Origin: Gammaproteobacteria bacterium
GTDB lineage: Bacteria > Pseudomonadota > Gammaproteobacteria > Acidiferrobacterales > Sulfurifustaceae
Assembly (NCBI GenBank): GCA_016199745.1
Contig: JACQFZ010000043.1
Coordinates: 1-58,487, forward strand
Direction of reading: 5' to 3'
Length of the DNA stretch: 58,487 bases
The stretch's first letter is position 1. The number at the start of each line of letters is the position of its first letter. The notes beneath the pieces are model-generated. The model was given only the letters and a program-made list of their open reading frames with translations. It had not been told where the DNA came from and searched no databases. Both the position numbers and the translations under genes were made by a program. Positions 27,599 to 36,682 of the stretch are shown here, piece by piece.

Positions 27599-28582
27599 AT
27601 GCGATTGCTAAAAAAAACGTTCGCTTCTCTGGCAGCAACAATAATGATAGGAACATCTGTGCCAGCGTCAGCCGCTCAGGATTTGCTCATAGGCGGCGGC
27701 TCGGCTTCCGGTGTTTATTATCAGGCCGCGTTGCAACTGTGCAACGTGATCAACCGGCACTCGGCCGGCAAGTACAACTGCATCGGTCGCCCGGCGCTGG
27801 GCTCCGCGTTCAATATCAACGCGGTAAACCAGGGGTTGCTGGACTTCGGGGTCGCACAATCGGATAGCAACTGGCAATCCTACACCGGCAACGCCGATTG
27901 GAAAGGCAAGCCAATCGTTAACCTCCGCAGCGTCTTCAGCATGCACCCGGAGGCAGTACTACTGATCAGTCGTAAAGATACTCGCATTGCCTCCATCGAT
28001 GATCTCAAGGGCAAGCGCGTCAATATCGGCAATCCCGGCTCGGGTCATCGCGGCAACGCCGAAGACGTGCTGCGCATCCACCGCATCCACCCAGCACGCG
28101 ACCTCCAGGCCGGGGGCCTGCAACAACACGACGCTTCCCGCGCCCTTGTGGACCGCACGATCGATGCGCTTTTCTATACGGTCGGCAACCCCAACGCCGC
28201 CATCGAAGAGCTCGCAAACTCGACTCATATTTCATTGATTCCGATTAACTCGCGGGCGCTGAAAAAATTCATCGCCGATAAACCCTATTACGTAACAACC
28301 ACGATCCCGGCGGGCACCTATAAGGGCGTTGATCAGCCGACAGAAACCTACGCCGTAAAGGCCACCATCGTTGCTAGCGCCGATGCGTCCGAGCAAATGA
28401 TCTACGACGTAGTGAAAATTGTATTTGAGCATCTGGACGAACTGCGCAATGCGCACACTGCGTTCAAAGATCTCACCTCGGAGGAGATGCTACGCGGCCT
28501 ATCGGCACCGTTTCATCCCGGTGCTCTCGAATACTACAAAGAGCGCGGCTGGAAAATTCCGGAAACGCTCGCCGCACAATGA
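27599..28582 (+). CDS. TAXI-family TRAP-type solute-binding protein
   Basis: I choose ATG 27,599 because GAGAGGAAAAAC precedes it and the product then starts MRLLKKTFASLAATIMIG, a clean signal sequence ending at ASA. The 327-residue product has TAXI-family blocks: LLIGGGSASGVYYQAALQLC, the CIGRPALGSAFNINAV and QGLLDFGVAQSDSNWQSYTG region, and GNPGSGHRGNAEDVL. It is a periplasmic receptor for a small organic anion or amino acid. TRAP membrane subunits are normally needed, but none is in the window. The adjacent gene is a large amino-acid decarboxylase, which suggests the ligand may be its substrate (inferred). Confidence 0.85.
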   Translation: MRLLKKTFASLAATIMIGTSVPASAAQDLLIGGGSASGVYYQAALQLCNVINRHSAGKYNCIGRPALGSAFNINAVNQGLLDFGVAQSDSNWQSYTGNADWKGKPIVNLRSVFSMHPEAVLLISRKDTRIASIDDLKGKRVNIGNPGSGHRGNAEDVLRIHRIHPARDLQAGGLQQHDASRALVDRTIDALFYTVGNPNAAIEELANSTHISLIPINSRALKKFIADKPYYVTTTIPAGTYKGVDQPTETYAVKATIVASADASEQMIYDVVKIVFEHLDELRNAHTAFKDLTSEEMLRGLSAPFHPGALEYYKERGWKIPETLAAQ

Positions 28583-28652
28583 GACCGACGTGGGATTCGT
28601 GACAATTCACCCACCTACCGACAATGGCGATAACTTCGCCACAGGCAATGAA

Positions 28653-31424
28653 ATGAACCGTAAATTGAATACCACCCGATCACACCGTGATAATTCGATC
28701 AATTTTTGCAGCGGTGTTTGGGAAGCACGGAACGACTATTGGATACACCTATCGGACAACGCGGACCACCTGTTCGACGCCGAGACCAGCGGCGGCGACA
28801 CCGAACCGGCGCGTCATCACGTCGCGAAGATTCTGCAGCAACTTGAACCGATCGAAAGCTATTGGTCATTCCCTGGCCGGATCCAGTTCGAGCGCCTCCT
28901 CACACTGTTTCGCGACGGCGAGTTTCGCCTGTTCAGCGAGTCGGTGAAACCGATCGCGCGTGCGGTATCGGGACAGACTTACCGCTCCGCTCCAGACGGA
29001 CCGCCCTTCGCCGGCAACGACACGGCCGCCGACGAAGAGACACGCCGACAACTCGGCGACGACGCGCGCCGTCCCTACTTCGAAGTGCTGATTGTCGATA
29101 ACCTGTCGGCACAGCAGGAAGAATCGCTGCGCGCACGTGTGCGCCGCCGGCGCCGACCCGAAGACAAATTTATTTATGAGATCGTAACCGTCCCCAGTTA
29201 CCAGGACGCTCTAATCGCGGCGCTGCTCAACTTCAATCTCCAAGCCTGCGTGATCCGCCACGGTTTTTTGGTGAAGTCGAGATTCACGCTCGACATATTG
29301 CACAGGCTGGTCGACGGCAATGAAACGGCGTTACATGTGCTCGAGCGTATGTCGAAAAGCGAGCGCGGTTGCTGGCTCGGCGCCAAGATCGCGCAACTCC
29401 GGCCCGAACTCGATCTATACATGGTGGCCGATGTGTCGATGGAGAACATCGCCGGTCAGCTGTGCGATAAATTCCAGCGCGTGTTTTATGGCGAGGACGA
29501 CGATCACGAGCTGCATTGCAGCATCTTGCAGGCGATCGAAGACCGCTATCAGACGCCATTTTTTACCGCGCTCCGAGAATACAGTCAGCAACCGACAGGG
29601 GTATTCCACGCGCTGCCTATCTCTCGCGGCAAGTCGATCCTGCAATCGCACTGGATCCGAGATATGGCGCGGTTCTACGGACTCGGTATATTCATGGCCG
29701 AGACCTCGGCCACGTCCGGTGGCCTCGACTCACTGCTGGAGCCAACCGGACCGATGAAGCTTGCGCAGGTGCTCGCCGCGCGTGCATTCGGTTCCAAATA
29801 CACATTCTTCGTCACCAACGGCACCTCGACCGCGAACAAAATCGTCGTGCAAGCGTTGATCCAGCCGGGCGACATCGTGCTGCTCGACCGCAACTGCCAC
29901 AAGTCGCATCACTACGGCATGGTGCTCTCGGGCGCGCGCGTTGCGTACCTCGATGCCTATCCCCTAAACGAGTACGCCATGTATGGCGCCGTACCGCTGA
30001 AGGAGATCAAACGTACGCTGCTTGCATTTCGCCGTGCCGGCAAGCTCGATCGGGTCAAGCTCATACTGCTAACCAACTGCACCTTCGACGGCGTCGTGTA
30101 TGACGTTGAGCGCGTCATGGAGGAATGTCTCGCTATTAAATCGGATCTGATCTTCCTGTGGGACGAGGCGTGGTTCGCGTTCGCCGGGTTTCATCCGACC
30201 TATCGCCGGCGCACCGGCATGGGCGCCGCCGCACAACTGCGCGAACGCTTCGCCGATCCCGACTATCACCGACGCTATCTCGATTTCAAGGAATCGTTCG
30301 GCGATACCGCGGACGACGCGCGATGGTTGTCCACGCGACTCGTCCCCGACCCGATGACGGCACGGGTACGTGTGTATGTGACACAGTCGACTCACAAGAC
30401 ACTGACGGCGCTACGACAAGGATCGATGATTCACATATACGACCAGGACTTCAAAAAAAAGGTCGAGGTTGCGTTTCGCGAAGCGTACATGACACACACG
30501 TCGACCTCGCCCAACTATCAAATATTGGCGTCGCTCGACGTCGGCCGTCGACAAGTTGAACTCGAAGGCTACGAATTAGTGCAAATACAATTAAACCACG
30601 CAATGACGCTGCGAAAACGGATCGCGACGCATCCGTTGATAAAAAAGTATTTCCGCTTTCTTACTCCCACCGATCTGATTCCAGCGGAATTTCGACCACC
30701 CGGCGTCGATAGATATTTCGACTCAGACCAGTCCTGGACATGCATGGAGCAGTGCTGGCGGAGCGATGAGTTTGTAATCGATCCCACGCGCCTGACGCTC
30801 TATATCGGCGGGACCGGCATCGACGGCGACACTCTCAAGCACGAGTACTTGATGGATATGTTCGGCATCCAGATTAATAAGACCTCGCGTAATACTGTGC
30901 TGTTCATGACCAACATCGGCACCACGCGCAGCGCGGTCGCGTACTTGATTGAAGTGTTGGCGAAGCTTGCCCTCACGTTCGATCAACGCACCGATAACAT
31001 GAGCCCAGCGGAGCTAGGCCGGCATCGAGAGCGGATAGAAACGCTAACCCAGCGACAGCCACCGCTGCCGAACTTCAGCGAGTTTCACTGGCAATTTCGC
31101 GGCGATCCATCGACAACGGATGGCGACATCCGCAAGGCGTACTTCATGTCGCACGACGAGAGCTTGTGTCGTTATATCACGTTGGCGGATCTTGAGCGGC
31201 AGGTGGCGATGGGTCGGACGCTCGTGTCGGCGGCATTCGTGATTCCCTACCCGCCCGGCTTCCCGGTGCTATTACCCGGACAGCTCATCAGCAAGCAGAT
31301 CCTCGCGTTTATGGAAGCGCTCGATACGCGCGAGATTCACGGTTACCGCCCGGAGATCGGCTTTCGCGTATTTACCGACGAGGCATTATCGACAAAGGAG
31401 ATCGCGCCGCTGCGTAACGTCTGA
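28653..31424 (+). CDS. Large Orn/Lys/Arg-type PLP decarboxylase
   Basis: The frame is open from 28,419, but that part overlaps the TAXI gene. ATG 28,653 (MNRKLNTTRS) is my choice, and GTG 28,592 is possible. The product is 923 residues. The fold type I PLP domain has FGSKYTFFVTNGTSTANKIV, DRNCHKSHHYG, FLWDEAWFAF and the lysine motif QSTHKTLTALRQGS. A long N-terminal extension (about 270 residues) contains a segment like the wing domain of these enzymes, and the C-terminal domain has YPPGFPVLLPGQ. Intact active-site motifs suggest decarboxylation of a basic amino acid, or a related PLP reaction. It is longer than classical LdcC/SpeC proteins (about 715). Substrate is not assignable by eye. It is convergent with the sigma-54 regulator, 10 bp away. 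Confidence 0.85.
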   Translation: MNRKLNTTRSHRDNSINFCSGVWEARNDYWIHLSDNADHLFDAETSGGDTEPARHHVAKILQQLEPIESYWSFPGRIQFERLLTLFRDGEFRLFSESVKPIARAVSGQTYRSAPDGPPFAGNDTAADEETRRQLGDDARRPYFEVLIVDNLSAQQEESLRARVRRRRRPEDKFIYEIVTVPSYQDALIAALLNFNLQACVIRHGFLVKSRFTLDILHRLVDGNETALHVLERMSKSERGCWLGAKIAQLRPELDLYMVADVSMENIAGQLCDKFQRVFYGEDDDHELHCSILQAIEDRYQTPFFTALREYSQQPTGVFHALPISRGKSILQSHWIRDMARFYGLGIFMAETSATSGGLDSLLEPTGPMKLAQVLAARAFGSKYTFFVTNGTSTANKIVVQALIQPGDIVLLDRNCHKSHHYGMVLSGARVAYLDAYPLNEYAMYGAVPLKEIKRTLLAFRRAGKLDRVKLILLTNCTFDGVVYDVERVMEECLAIKSDLIFLWDEAWFAFAGFHPTYRRRTGMGAAAQLRERFADPDYHRRYLDFKESFGDTADDARWLSTRLVPDPMTARVRVYVTQSTHKTLTALRQGSMIHIYDQDFKKKVEVAFREAYMTHTSTSPNYQILASLDVGRRQVELEGYELVQIQLNHAMTLRKRIATHPLIKKYFRFLTPTDLIPAEFRPPGVDRYFDSDQSWTCMEQCWRSDEFVIDPTRLTLYIGGTGIDGDTLKHEYLMDMFGIQINKTSRNTVLFMTNIGTTRSAVAYLIEVLAKLALTFDQRTDNMSPAELGRHRERIETLTQRQPPLPNFSEFHWQFRGDPSTTDGDIRKAYFMSHDESLCRYITLADLERQVAMGRTLVSAAFVIPYPPGFPVLLPGQLISKQILAFMEALDTREIHGYRPEIGFRVFTDEALSTKEIAPLRNV

Positions 31425-31434
31425 TTCCATAAAT

Positions 31435-32820
31435 TCAATGGCGAAAGTCTCGGCGCGCTAATCCGTAGGTAATCATTTTCTGGTTCAAGGTACGGCGCGG
31501 TATGTCGAGTTCGTCGAGCACCGCCTTGATATTGCCTTTGTGGCGAATCAGCGCCTGCTCGATGACACGGCGCTCAAAGTGGCGCACCTGATCGGCGAGA
31601 TTGTCGGTGGCGCCGTTTTGCGACGCTGAATTGTCAGCGCTTGTCTGAACCGTAACGGCCGACGGCACCAACCAATCGACGCCGGTACCAATTCCAAGCA
31701 CATAACGCTCGGCGACGTTGCGTAGCTCACGGATATTACCCGGCCAGTCATAGTCGACCAACGCACGCAGATCGTTAGCTGTCGGTGGTTGAACCTCGAC
31801 GTTGTGAATCCTGGCAGCGCGGGCACAGAAATATTCGAATAGCAGCGGAATATCAGACTTGCGCTGGTGCAGCGCAGGAATGCGCAACTCGGCCACGCCA
31901 AGGCGATAGTACAAGTCGGCACGAAATCGTCCGGCCGTAGACAACGCGCGCAAATCAGCCTTGCTCGCGGCCACCACGCGCAGGTCCACGGAAATCGATT
32001 GGTTGGATCCGAGCCGCTCCACTTCGCTTTCCTGCAGCACCCGCAATAGCTTGACTTGAAGATTGAGCGGCATGCTCTCGATCTCATCGAGGAACAACGT
32101 GCCGCCACTGGCGTGCTCCACCTTGCCTATCCGCCGACGCGTGGCACCGGTAAACGCACCACCTTCATGACCGAAGAGTTCATTTTCAAAAATGGACTCG
32201 GGTATGGCGGCGCAGTTGATGGCAACAAACGGCCGATCACGGCGCGTACTGAAATCGTGCAGACAACGCGCCACCAATTCCTTACCGCTGCCGGTTTCGC
32301 CGTTGATGAGAACATTTACCGTGGTCGCCGCCAGCTTGAGGACGCTGTGCCGCAATTGCTCCATCCCCTTGGAGATCCCGAGCAATCGGCCCTCGACACC
32401 ATTCTGCGAATCGATCTGCTCGCGCAAACGCCGCACTTCGATCACCAATCGGCGTTTCTCGCCGGCCCGGCGCAATACATCGATCAACTTTTCCGGATCG
32501 AACGGTTTTTCAATGAAGTCGTAGGCACCGATCCGCATGGCCTCGACTGCCATGGCAATCTCACCGTGGCCAGTGATCAACACCACCGGCAAATCAGCAT
32601 CCAAAGATTGGATACGCCGCAGCAGCTCGAGACCGTCCATGCCGGGCATTTTGACATCGCATAGCAACACGCCGCGACAATCGCGATTGATTTCGCCCAG
32701 CAGCACTTCCGGCAACTCGAAAGTTTTTATTTCGAATCCAGAAAGCGTGAGCCAACTGTGTACAGACTCGCGCATTGGCGCTTCGTCATCAACGAAGTAG
32801 ACGACGGGATGTTGATTCAT
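31435..32820 (-). CDS. Sigma-54-dependent response regulator (DctD/AauR-like)
   Basis: In 461 residues the receiver domain (about 1-120) has the acidic pair in FVDDEAP, the phospho-acceptor Asp in LLCDVKMPGMDG and a Lys in IEKPFDP. The AAA+ domain (about 140-380) has GETGSGKELVAR, the sigma-54 contact loop GAFTGA, and GGTLFLDEIESM. The C-terminal Fis-type helix-turn-helix includes HKGNIKAVLDELDIPRRTL. It should activate a -24/-12 promoter. One lies at 20,822, upstream of aapJ. In Pseudomonas the AauR/AauS pair controls acidic amino-acid uptake in this way. Its ATG overlaps the kinase stop by 4 bp. Confidence 0.92.
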   Translation of the reverse strand: MNQHPVVYFVDDEAPMRESVHSWLTLSGFEIKTFELPEVLLGEINRDCRGVLLCDVKMPGMDGLELLRRIQSLDADLPVVLITGHGEIAMAVEAMRIGAYDFIEKPFDPEKLIDVLRRAGEKRRLVIEVRRLREQIDSQNGVEGRLLGISKGMEQLRHSVLKLAATTVNVLINGETGSGKELVARCLHDFSTRRDRPFVAINCAAIPESIFENELFGHEGGAFTGATRRRIGKVEHASGGTLFLDEIESMPLNLQVKLLRVLQESEVERLGSNQSISVDLRVVAASKADLRALSTAGRFRADLYYRLGVAELRIPALHQRKSDIPLLFEYFCARAARIHNVEVQPPTANDLRALVDYDWPGNIRELRNVAERYVLGIGTGVDWLVPSAVTVQTSADNSASQNGATDNLADQVRHFERRVIEQALIRHKGNIKAVLDELDIPRRTLNQKMITYGLARRDFRH

Positions 32821-34664
32821 GAACGTGTTTCCACCGCGGTATGCAACGGAATGGTAAGGGTAAAGACGGCGCCACCGCCACTGCGATTGGCCACACGTAG
32901 GGTGCCACCGAGGTCGGTGACGATGCCATAGGAAATCGATAGCCCCAAGCCGAGGCCCCGCCCCACTTCCTTGGTAGTAAAAAAAGGATCGAATAAGCGC
33001 GGTAGGTCGGTAGGCGCTATGCCGGAACCAGAGTCGGCAACACTGACGATGGCGCGTCCATCGCCGATCGTTGCTTCTATTATGATAAGGCGATGTCCGA
33101 CATTAGCCGTGGCGTCGATGGCATTGCTCAGCAGGTTGACGAACACCTGCTCCAGGCGCACTTCATCGGCCAGCACCAACAACGCCTGTTGCGGCAAGTT
33201 CAGCTGCAACTCGACGGCGTGCAAACGCCGCTTGGCGTCGATCAGGGTGACAGCGCGATCGATAGCAGTCTGCAACGCCGTCGGATGCAACACGCCAGGG
33301 CTCTTGCGAGCGAAAATCTTTAGATGCGACGTGATGCGACCCATGCGCTCCGTCAGGTCGGACATAGCACGCAGATGTCGCTCACTTTGTTCCTGTTCGC
33401 CTTGCCCCAATAGTAACCGCAAGCTCGCCATATAGGTGCGCAGCGCGGCAAGCGGCTGATTGAGTTCGTGCGCAATACCGGCGGAAAGCTGGCCGAGGGC
33501 TGCCAACTTTCCGGACTGGATCAACTCTTCCTGTGCCTCCTTGAGCTCGCGTTCTGCCTGCTCGCGGTCGACCACCTCCTGGCGCAGGCGCTCGTTGGCA
33601 ATTCGCAGTTCCTGCGTACGCAGCGCTACGCGGCTCTCGAGTTCATCCTTAGCGTGCAAACGCAAACGGATCTTAAGTTGGCGCTCGCGCAGGAACAACG
33701 CTAGTAACACGATCAATATCGCCACGGAAACCGCGATATAAACCATATGCGTAATACGCTCTCGTACCGGCGCGAAATCGGACAGATAAAACAGTTTCCA
33801 GTCAAACTCGGCCAACTCGCGTTCCTGGACAAGATAGCGCGGATTGCGATTGCGCCAAGAGGCAACCTGGGTTAACAAGCGGATGACGTGCGTTCCAGGC
33901 GCCAGGCGGCGTTCGACGGTTAGTTCAAGTGGCAAGATCTTGCGATTAATGAATTCGCGACTCACGTGGCCGCGCTTGCCGGCGTACTCAGCTAGCGTCG
34001 CCAACGAGCGATACTTCCACTCGTCATGGCTCGCAAGCAGAACCACACCATCGCTGTCGACCAGCATCACCGATTCGAGGCTTGCGGTCCACGCGACTTC
34101 GATAGGATCCAGATTGATCTTGACGATAACGGCGCCAATCGGTTTCTCTGCATCGACGATAGATCGCGATAGATAGAAACCGGGCTCGCCGGTCGCCGCG
34201 TCAATCCCGAAGAATCCGCGACCGTGCCCTAATGTCGTTTCGGTAAGGTACGGACGAAAACCAACGTCTGTGCCGACAACATTGTGCGGACTACGCCAGT
34301 TGCTTGATGCGCGGACAACGCCTGCCGCGTCGAGAATAAACAACTCGTCGGTGCCTGCTTCGGCGTTGGTACGCTCAAGTAAACGACTGGCACGCTCATT
34401 GAGCGCTGAGCGGTTGATCTTCAGGGCGGTAACGATGTCTGGGTGATTCGACAACAGCAACGGCAGCGGGCTGAAACGGTCGATAGCGCCACGGAGGGTC
34501 TGCGCATAAAGCTCCAGCCGATGCTCACCGACTCGCTGCAGTTCGGCTACCGCGCCCCGCTCTGCGTAACCCCACGTCTGCCACACGGCGAAGACGCTGG
34601 TGACAAGCAAGAACAGAAGAATACCCAAATAACGACCTGTGCGCTGGGCGACAATCATTGGCAT
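32817..34664 (-). CDS. DctB/AauS-like membrane sensor histidine kinase
   Basis: In 615 residues, a first membrane helix (about 8-28), a periplasmic sensor region of about 260 residues and a second helix (about 302-325, VYIAVSVAILIVLLALFL) are followed by a coiled linker rich in Glu, Arg and Gln. The dimerisation and phospho-acceptor motif is GIAHELNQPLAALRTY. ATPase boxes follow in FVNLLSNAID, VADSGSGI and GLGLGLSISYG. The double-PAS-like periplasmic part (RASSNWRSPHNVVGTDVGFR, FYLSRSI) resembles DctB. It senses an extracellular organic or amino acid and phosphorylates the adjacent regulator. The ATG is followed in frame by a second ATG, either usable. Confidence 0.9.
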   Translation of the reverse strand: MPMIVAQRTGRYLGILLFLLVTSVFAVWQTWGYAERGAVAELQRVGEHRLELYAQTLRGAIDRFSPLPLLLSNHPDIVTALKINRSALNERASRLLERTNAEAGTDELFILDAAGVVRASSNWRSPHNVVGTDVGFRPYLTETTLGHGRGFFGIDAATGEPGFYLSRSIVDAEKPIGAVIVKINLDPIEVAWTASLESVMLVDSDGVVLLASHDEWKYRSLATLAEYAGKRGHVSREFINRKILPLELTVERRLAPGTHVIRLLTQVASWRNRNPRYLVQERELAEFDWKLFYLSDFAPVRERITHMVYIAVSVAILIVLLALFLRERQLKIRLRLHAKDELESRVALRTQELRIANERLRQEVVDREQAERELKEAQEELIQSGKLAALGQLSAGIAHELNQPLAALRTYMASLRLLLGQGEQEQSERHLRAMSDLTERMGRITSHLKIFARKSPGVLHPTALQTAIDRAVTLIDAKRRLHAVELQLNLPQQALLVLADEVRLEQVFVNLLSNAIDATANVGHRLIIIEATIGDGRAIVSVADSGSGIAPTDLPRLFDPFFTTKEVGRGLGLGLSISYGIVTDLGGTLRVANRSGGGAVFTLTIPLHTAVETRS

Positions 34665-35108
34665 CGCACGAGCTCAACAAAGTACACCGACGGTCGCGAC
34701 GTGCAATCGTGGTACCTCCTTGGGATTATCAACGCTTGCTCAATCATGCAATTTTTTCTTGTTTTCGGACCGCCTATTTCTCAATCGCGGTAACTCGACA
34801 CTCCGTCCCAATATATCAGTTGGTCGAGCGTCCGCCGTGGTGATGGCGATGTCATCGGCGAACCGATGGCTGAGCAGAATGACACCTGTGAATATATGGT
34901 TTGCTATTATCGCGGTTAAAGACCCGATTGTTGATTGGTGTTGTCGTGTTCTTCAAACAAATTATACGGATAGCCGGCTCTTCCTCGAACCTGTAGTCCG
35001 GTCGGTCGCTGTGCTCCAACTTGGGATCGCCGCGCCAGAGGGGAATCGTCGTCGTGATCATGTGGCTCACAGTTACAAGTTGGAATAGCTTTGGAGGAGG
35101 CAAATCGC
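34665..35108. other. Intergenic region between sensor kinase and hipA
   Basis: I can support no gene. A minus-strand frame at about 34,740-34,925 reads FTGVILLSHRFADDIAITT followed by ADARPTDILGRSVELP. It has a protein-like look but I recognise no family, and it has no clear start. It may be a relic. AAGGAGG at 34,709-34,715 (minus strand) precedes no usable start codon. Confidence 0.3.
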
Positions 35109-36413
35109 TCACGGTTTCGGCACGCTATCGTCATCCGGCGTATCGGACGGGGAAGCATCGTCCAGTGAGAGCGTCGAGACGTACTGACGATTGGGTTCGA
35201 CCGAAAGACGTCCGCCATCCCATTCCTGGGTCAGGTGTTGTAGAAAGCGCGCCTCGACGCGCGACCGATTCGCCGCCAGCGTTTCGGTCATGGCGCTGGC
35301 GATACGATCGATGACGTACGCGGGGTGGCGGACGTGACAGATATCAGCACCGAAGCGCAAGAGTTCGTCACGTGACGGATACGTCTTTTGCTTGTTGAGC
35401 TTCAGTGCCAAGGTACGATCGACCATCGACCGGCGGGTGCGGTGGTCGACGTAGTCGTAGACGGTCGTCGTGACCACATCGTACAGCGGCGCCAGCGTCG
35501 GTGACGCCGCCACTGGGCGCTCATAGAGCAAGCCAAAGTTTTTCAGATGGGCATCGCCGTTACGCACCATCACCGACAACGCGACGTATTCAAAAAACCG
35601 CTGGCGGCTTTCCAAACCTTCGCCATCGCGACAGAAGGCTTGGATGAAACGGGCGATGGCTTCGTAGCTGCCTTGATACTTGTAGTTACCCTGCGTATCC
35701 GGTGCTTTACCCATCAGCACGGCCATGTCCTCGAAACCGAACGACCTGCCCTCGTTGAGGTCGAAGCGTTCCATAACAAACAGACCGCCATCGTTCGAAA
35801 GCCAGAAGTTGGGCACGCGGATGCCCGCGCGCCGCGCGGCGTCCATGCATAAGAATTCGTTTTGCGTGAGGAACGGAAATTCGTCGCCGCCGGACTTCAC
35901 GATCAGATCGGATTGGGCGACAGTGGCCCGATGCGGCAGCGGTTTTTCAGCGTCCGGAATCATGACCTTTGGCTGCACGCCGGAGATGCCGGACTCGAAA
36001 TAGGTCTCAACGAGAAAATTAAAAAGTGCTCGGGTCGGTTCGCGCGTCAGCAGTTCGTCACGCCCTACCTGCGGTTTCGGGCGCGATCGCGACTCCCCAG
36101 GTAATGCAAAGGTCAGTCGCCCAACTTGGTTACCGCCAACGATCGACAAGAGTTTCATGTCGTCGATGGTTTCGTGCTTCGCCATGCGCTCGACGATTTG
36201 GCGGTATAACCAACCCTCAGGTTGGTTCATGGCGAACACCGGCAGAAGCGTCGTCGACGCATAGCTCTCCGCCCGGATCGGCATCGTCAGCGACACCTCG
36301 CAGGAGTGATCGCCGGTGGAATAGTTGAACACGTAGCGGGACTCGCGATCGAGCGCACCCGATTCCCCTTGTGGGGTCGAAACGATCAGACGTTTAATCT
36401 TCTGCGGGCTCAT
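35109..36413 (-). CDS. hipA: HipA-type serine/threonine kinase toxin
   Basis: This 434-residue protein has the HipA order. An N-terminal Couple_hipA-like domain (about 40-110, GWLYRQIVERM, GGNQVGRLTFAL) is followed by the Gly-rich/phosphorylation segment SGISGVQPKVM, the nucleotide lysine in DLIVKSGG, a GLFVMERFD hinge, the catalytic loop VRNGDAHLKNFGLLY and the metal-binding LAPLYDVV. All kinase residues I can check are present. HipA toxins phosphorylate glutamyl-tRNA synthetase (GltX) or related targets and slow growth. It overlaps the hipB stop by 20 bp, so the pair is co-translated. Its acidic C-terminal tail (SLDDASPSDTPDDD) is unusual. Confidence 0.9.
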   Translation of the reverse strand: MSPQKIKRLIVSTPQGESGALDRESRYVFNYSTGDHSCEVSLTMPIRAESYASTTLLPVFAMNQPEGWLYRQIVERMAKHETIDDMKLLSIVGGNQVGRLTFALPGESRSRPKPQVGRDELLTREPTRALFNFLVETYFESGISGVQPKVMIPDAEKPLPHRATVAQSDLIVKSGGDEFPFLTQNEFLCMDAARRAGIRVPNFWLSNDGGLFVMERFDLNEGRSFGFEDMAVLMGKAPDTQGNYKYQGSYEAIARFIQAFCRDGEGLESRQRFFEYVALSVMVRNGDAHLKNFGLLYERPVAASPTLAPLYDVVTTTVYDYVDHRTRRSMVDRTLALKLNKQKTYPSRDELLRFGADICHVRHPAYVIDRIASAMTETLAANRSRVEARFLQHLTQEWDGGRLSVEPNRQYVSTLSLDDASPSDTPDDDSVPKP

Positions 36414-36657
36414 CCAGCAACTCGTTCAAGCGATCAAGTTCAAGGCGCGCATCGACGATGGTAAGCCCCTTATCCAAAGCGGCCAACGCCGCGAGCACTG
36501 TGTAAAACTCGACGTTCTTCCCCGCCTCCAAATCGGCAATGGTTTGACGCCGACAACCGACGCGTGCGGCAACCCATTGCTGGGTCTTGCGTCGCGCGAG
36601 GCGGTTGGCGCGGAAGGCGGCGCCGAAATCTGAGGCGGAAAAGAGGTTGGTAGTCAT
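36394..36657 (-). CDS. hipB: HipB-like XRE-family antitoxin and autorepressor
   Basis: This 87-residue protein has a helix-turn-helix in QQWVAARVGCRRQTIADLEAGK (residues about 26-47) and the short tail typical of HipB. It should bind HipA and the two palindromes immediately upstream. The first palindrome ends at the base next to the ATG, leaving no room for a Shine-Dalgarno sequence, so the mRNA may be leaderless or poorly initiated. It lies upstream of hipA with a 20-bp overlap. Confidence 0.88.
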   Translation of the reverse strand: MTTNLFSASDFGAAFRANRLARRKTQQWVAARVGCRRQTIADLEAGKNVEFYTVLAALAALDKGLTIVDARLELDRLNELLDEPAED

Positions 36658-36673
36658 GTTCGTTTTTACGAAC
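36658..36673. promoter_or_regulatory. HipB operator 1
   Basis: GTTCGT-TTTT-ACGAAC is a perfect 6-bp inverted repeat with 4-bp spacer, directly abutting the hipB ATG. Its twin is at 36,698. Centre-to-centre distance is 40 bp, close to four helical turns, which suits cooperative binding of two dimers. Confidence 0.75.
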
Positions 36674-36682
36674 TTTTAAAGT

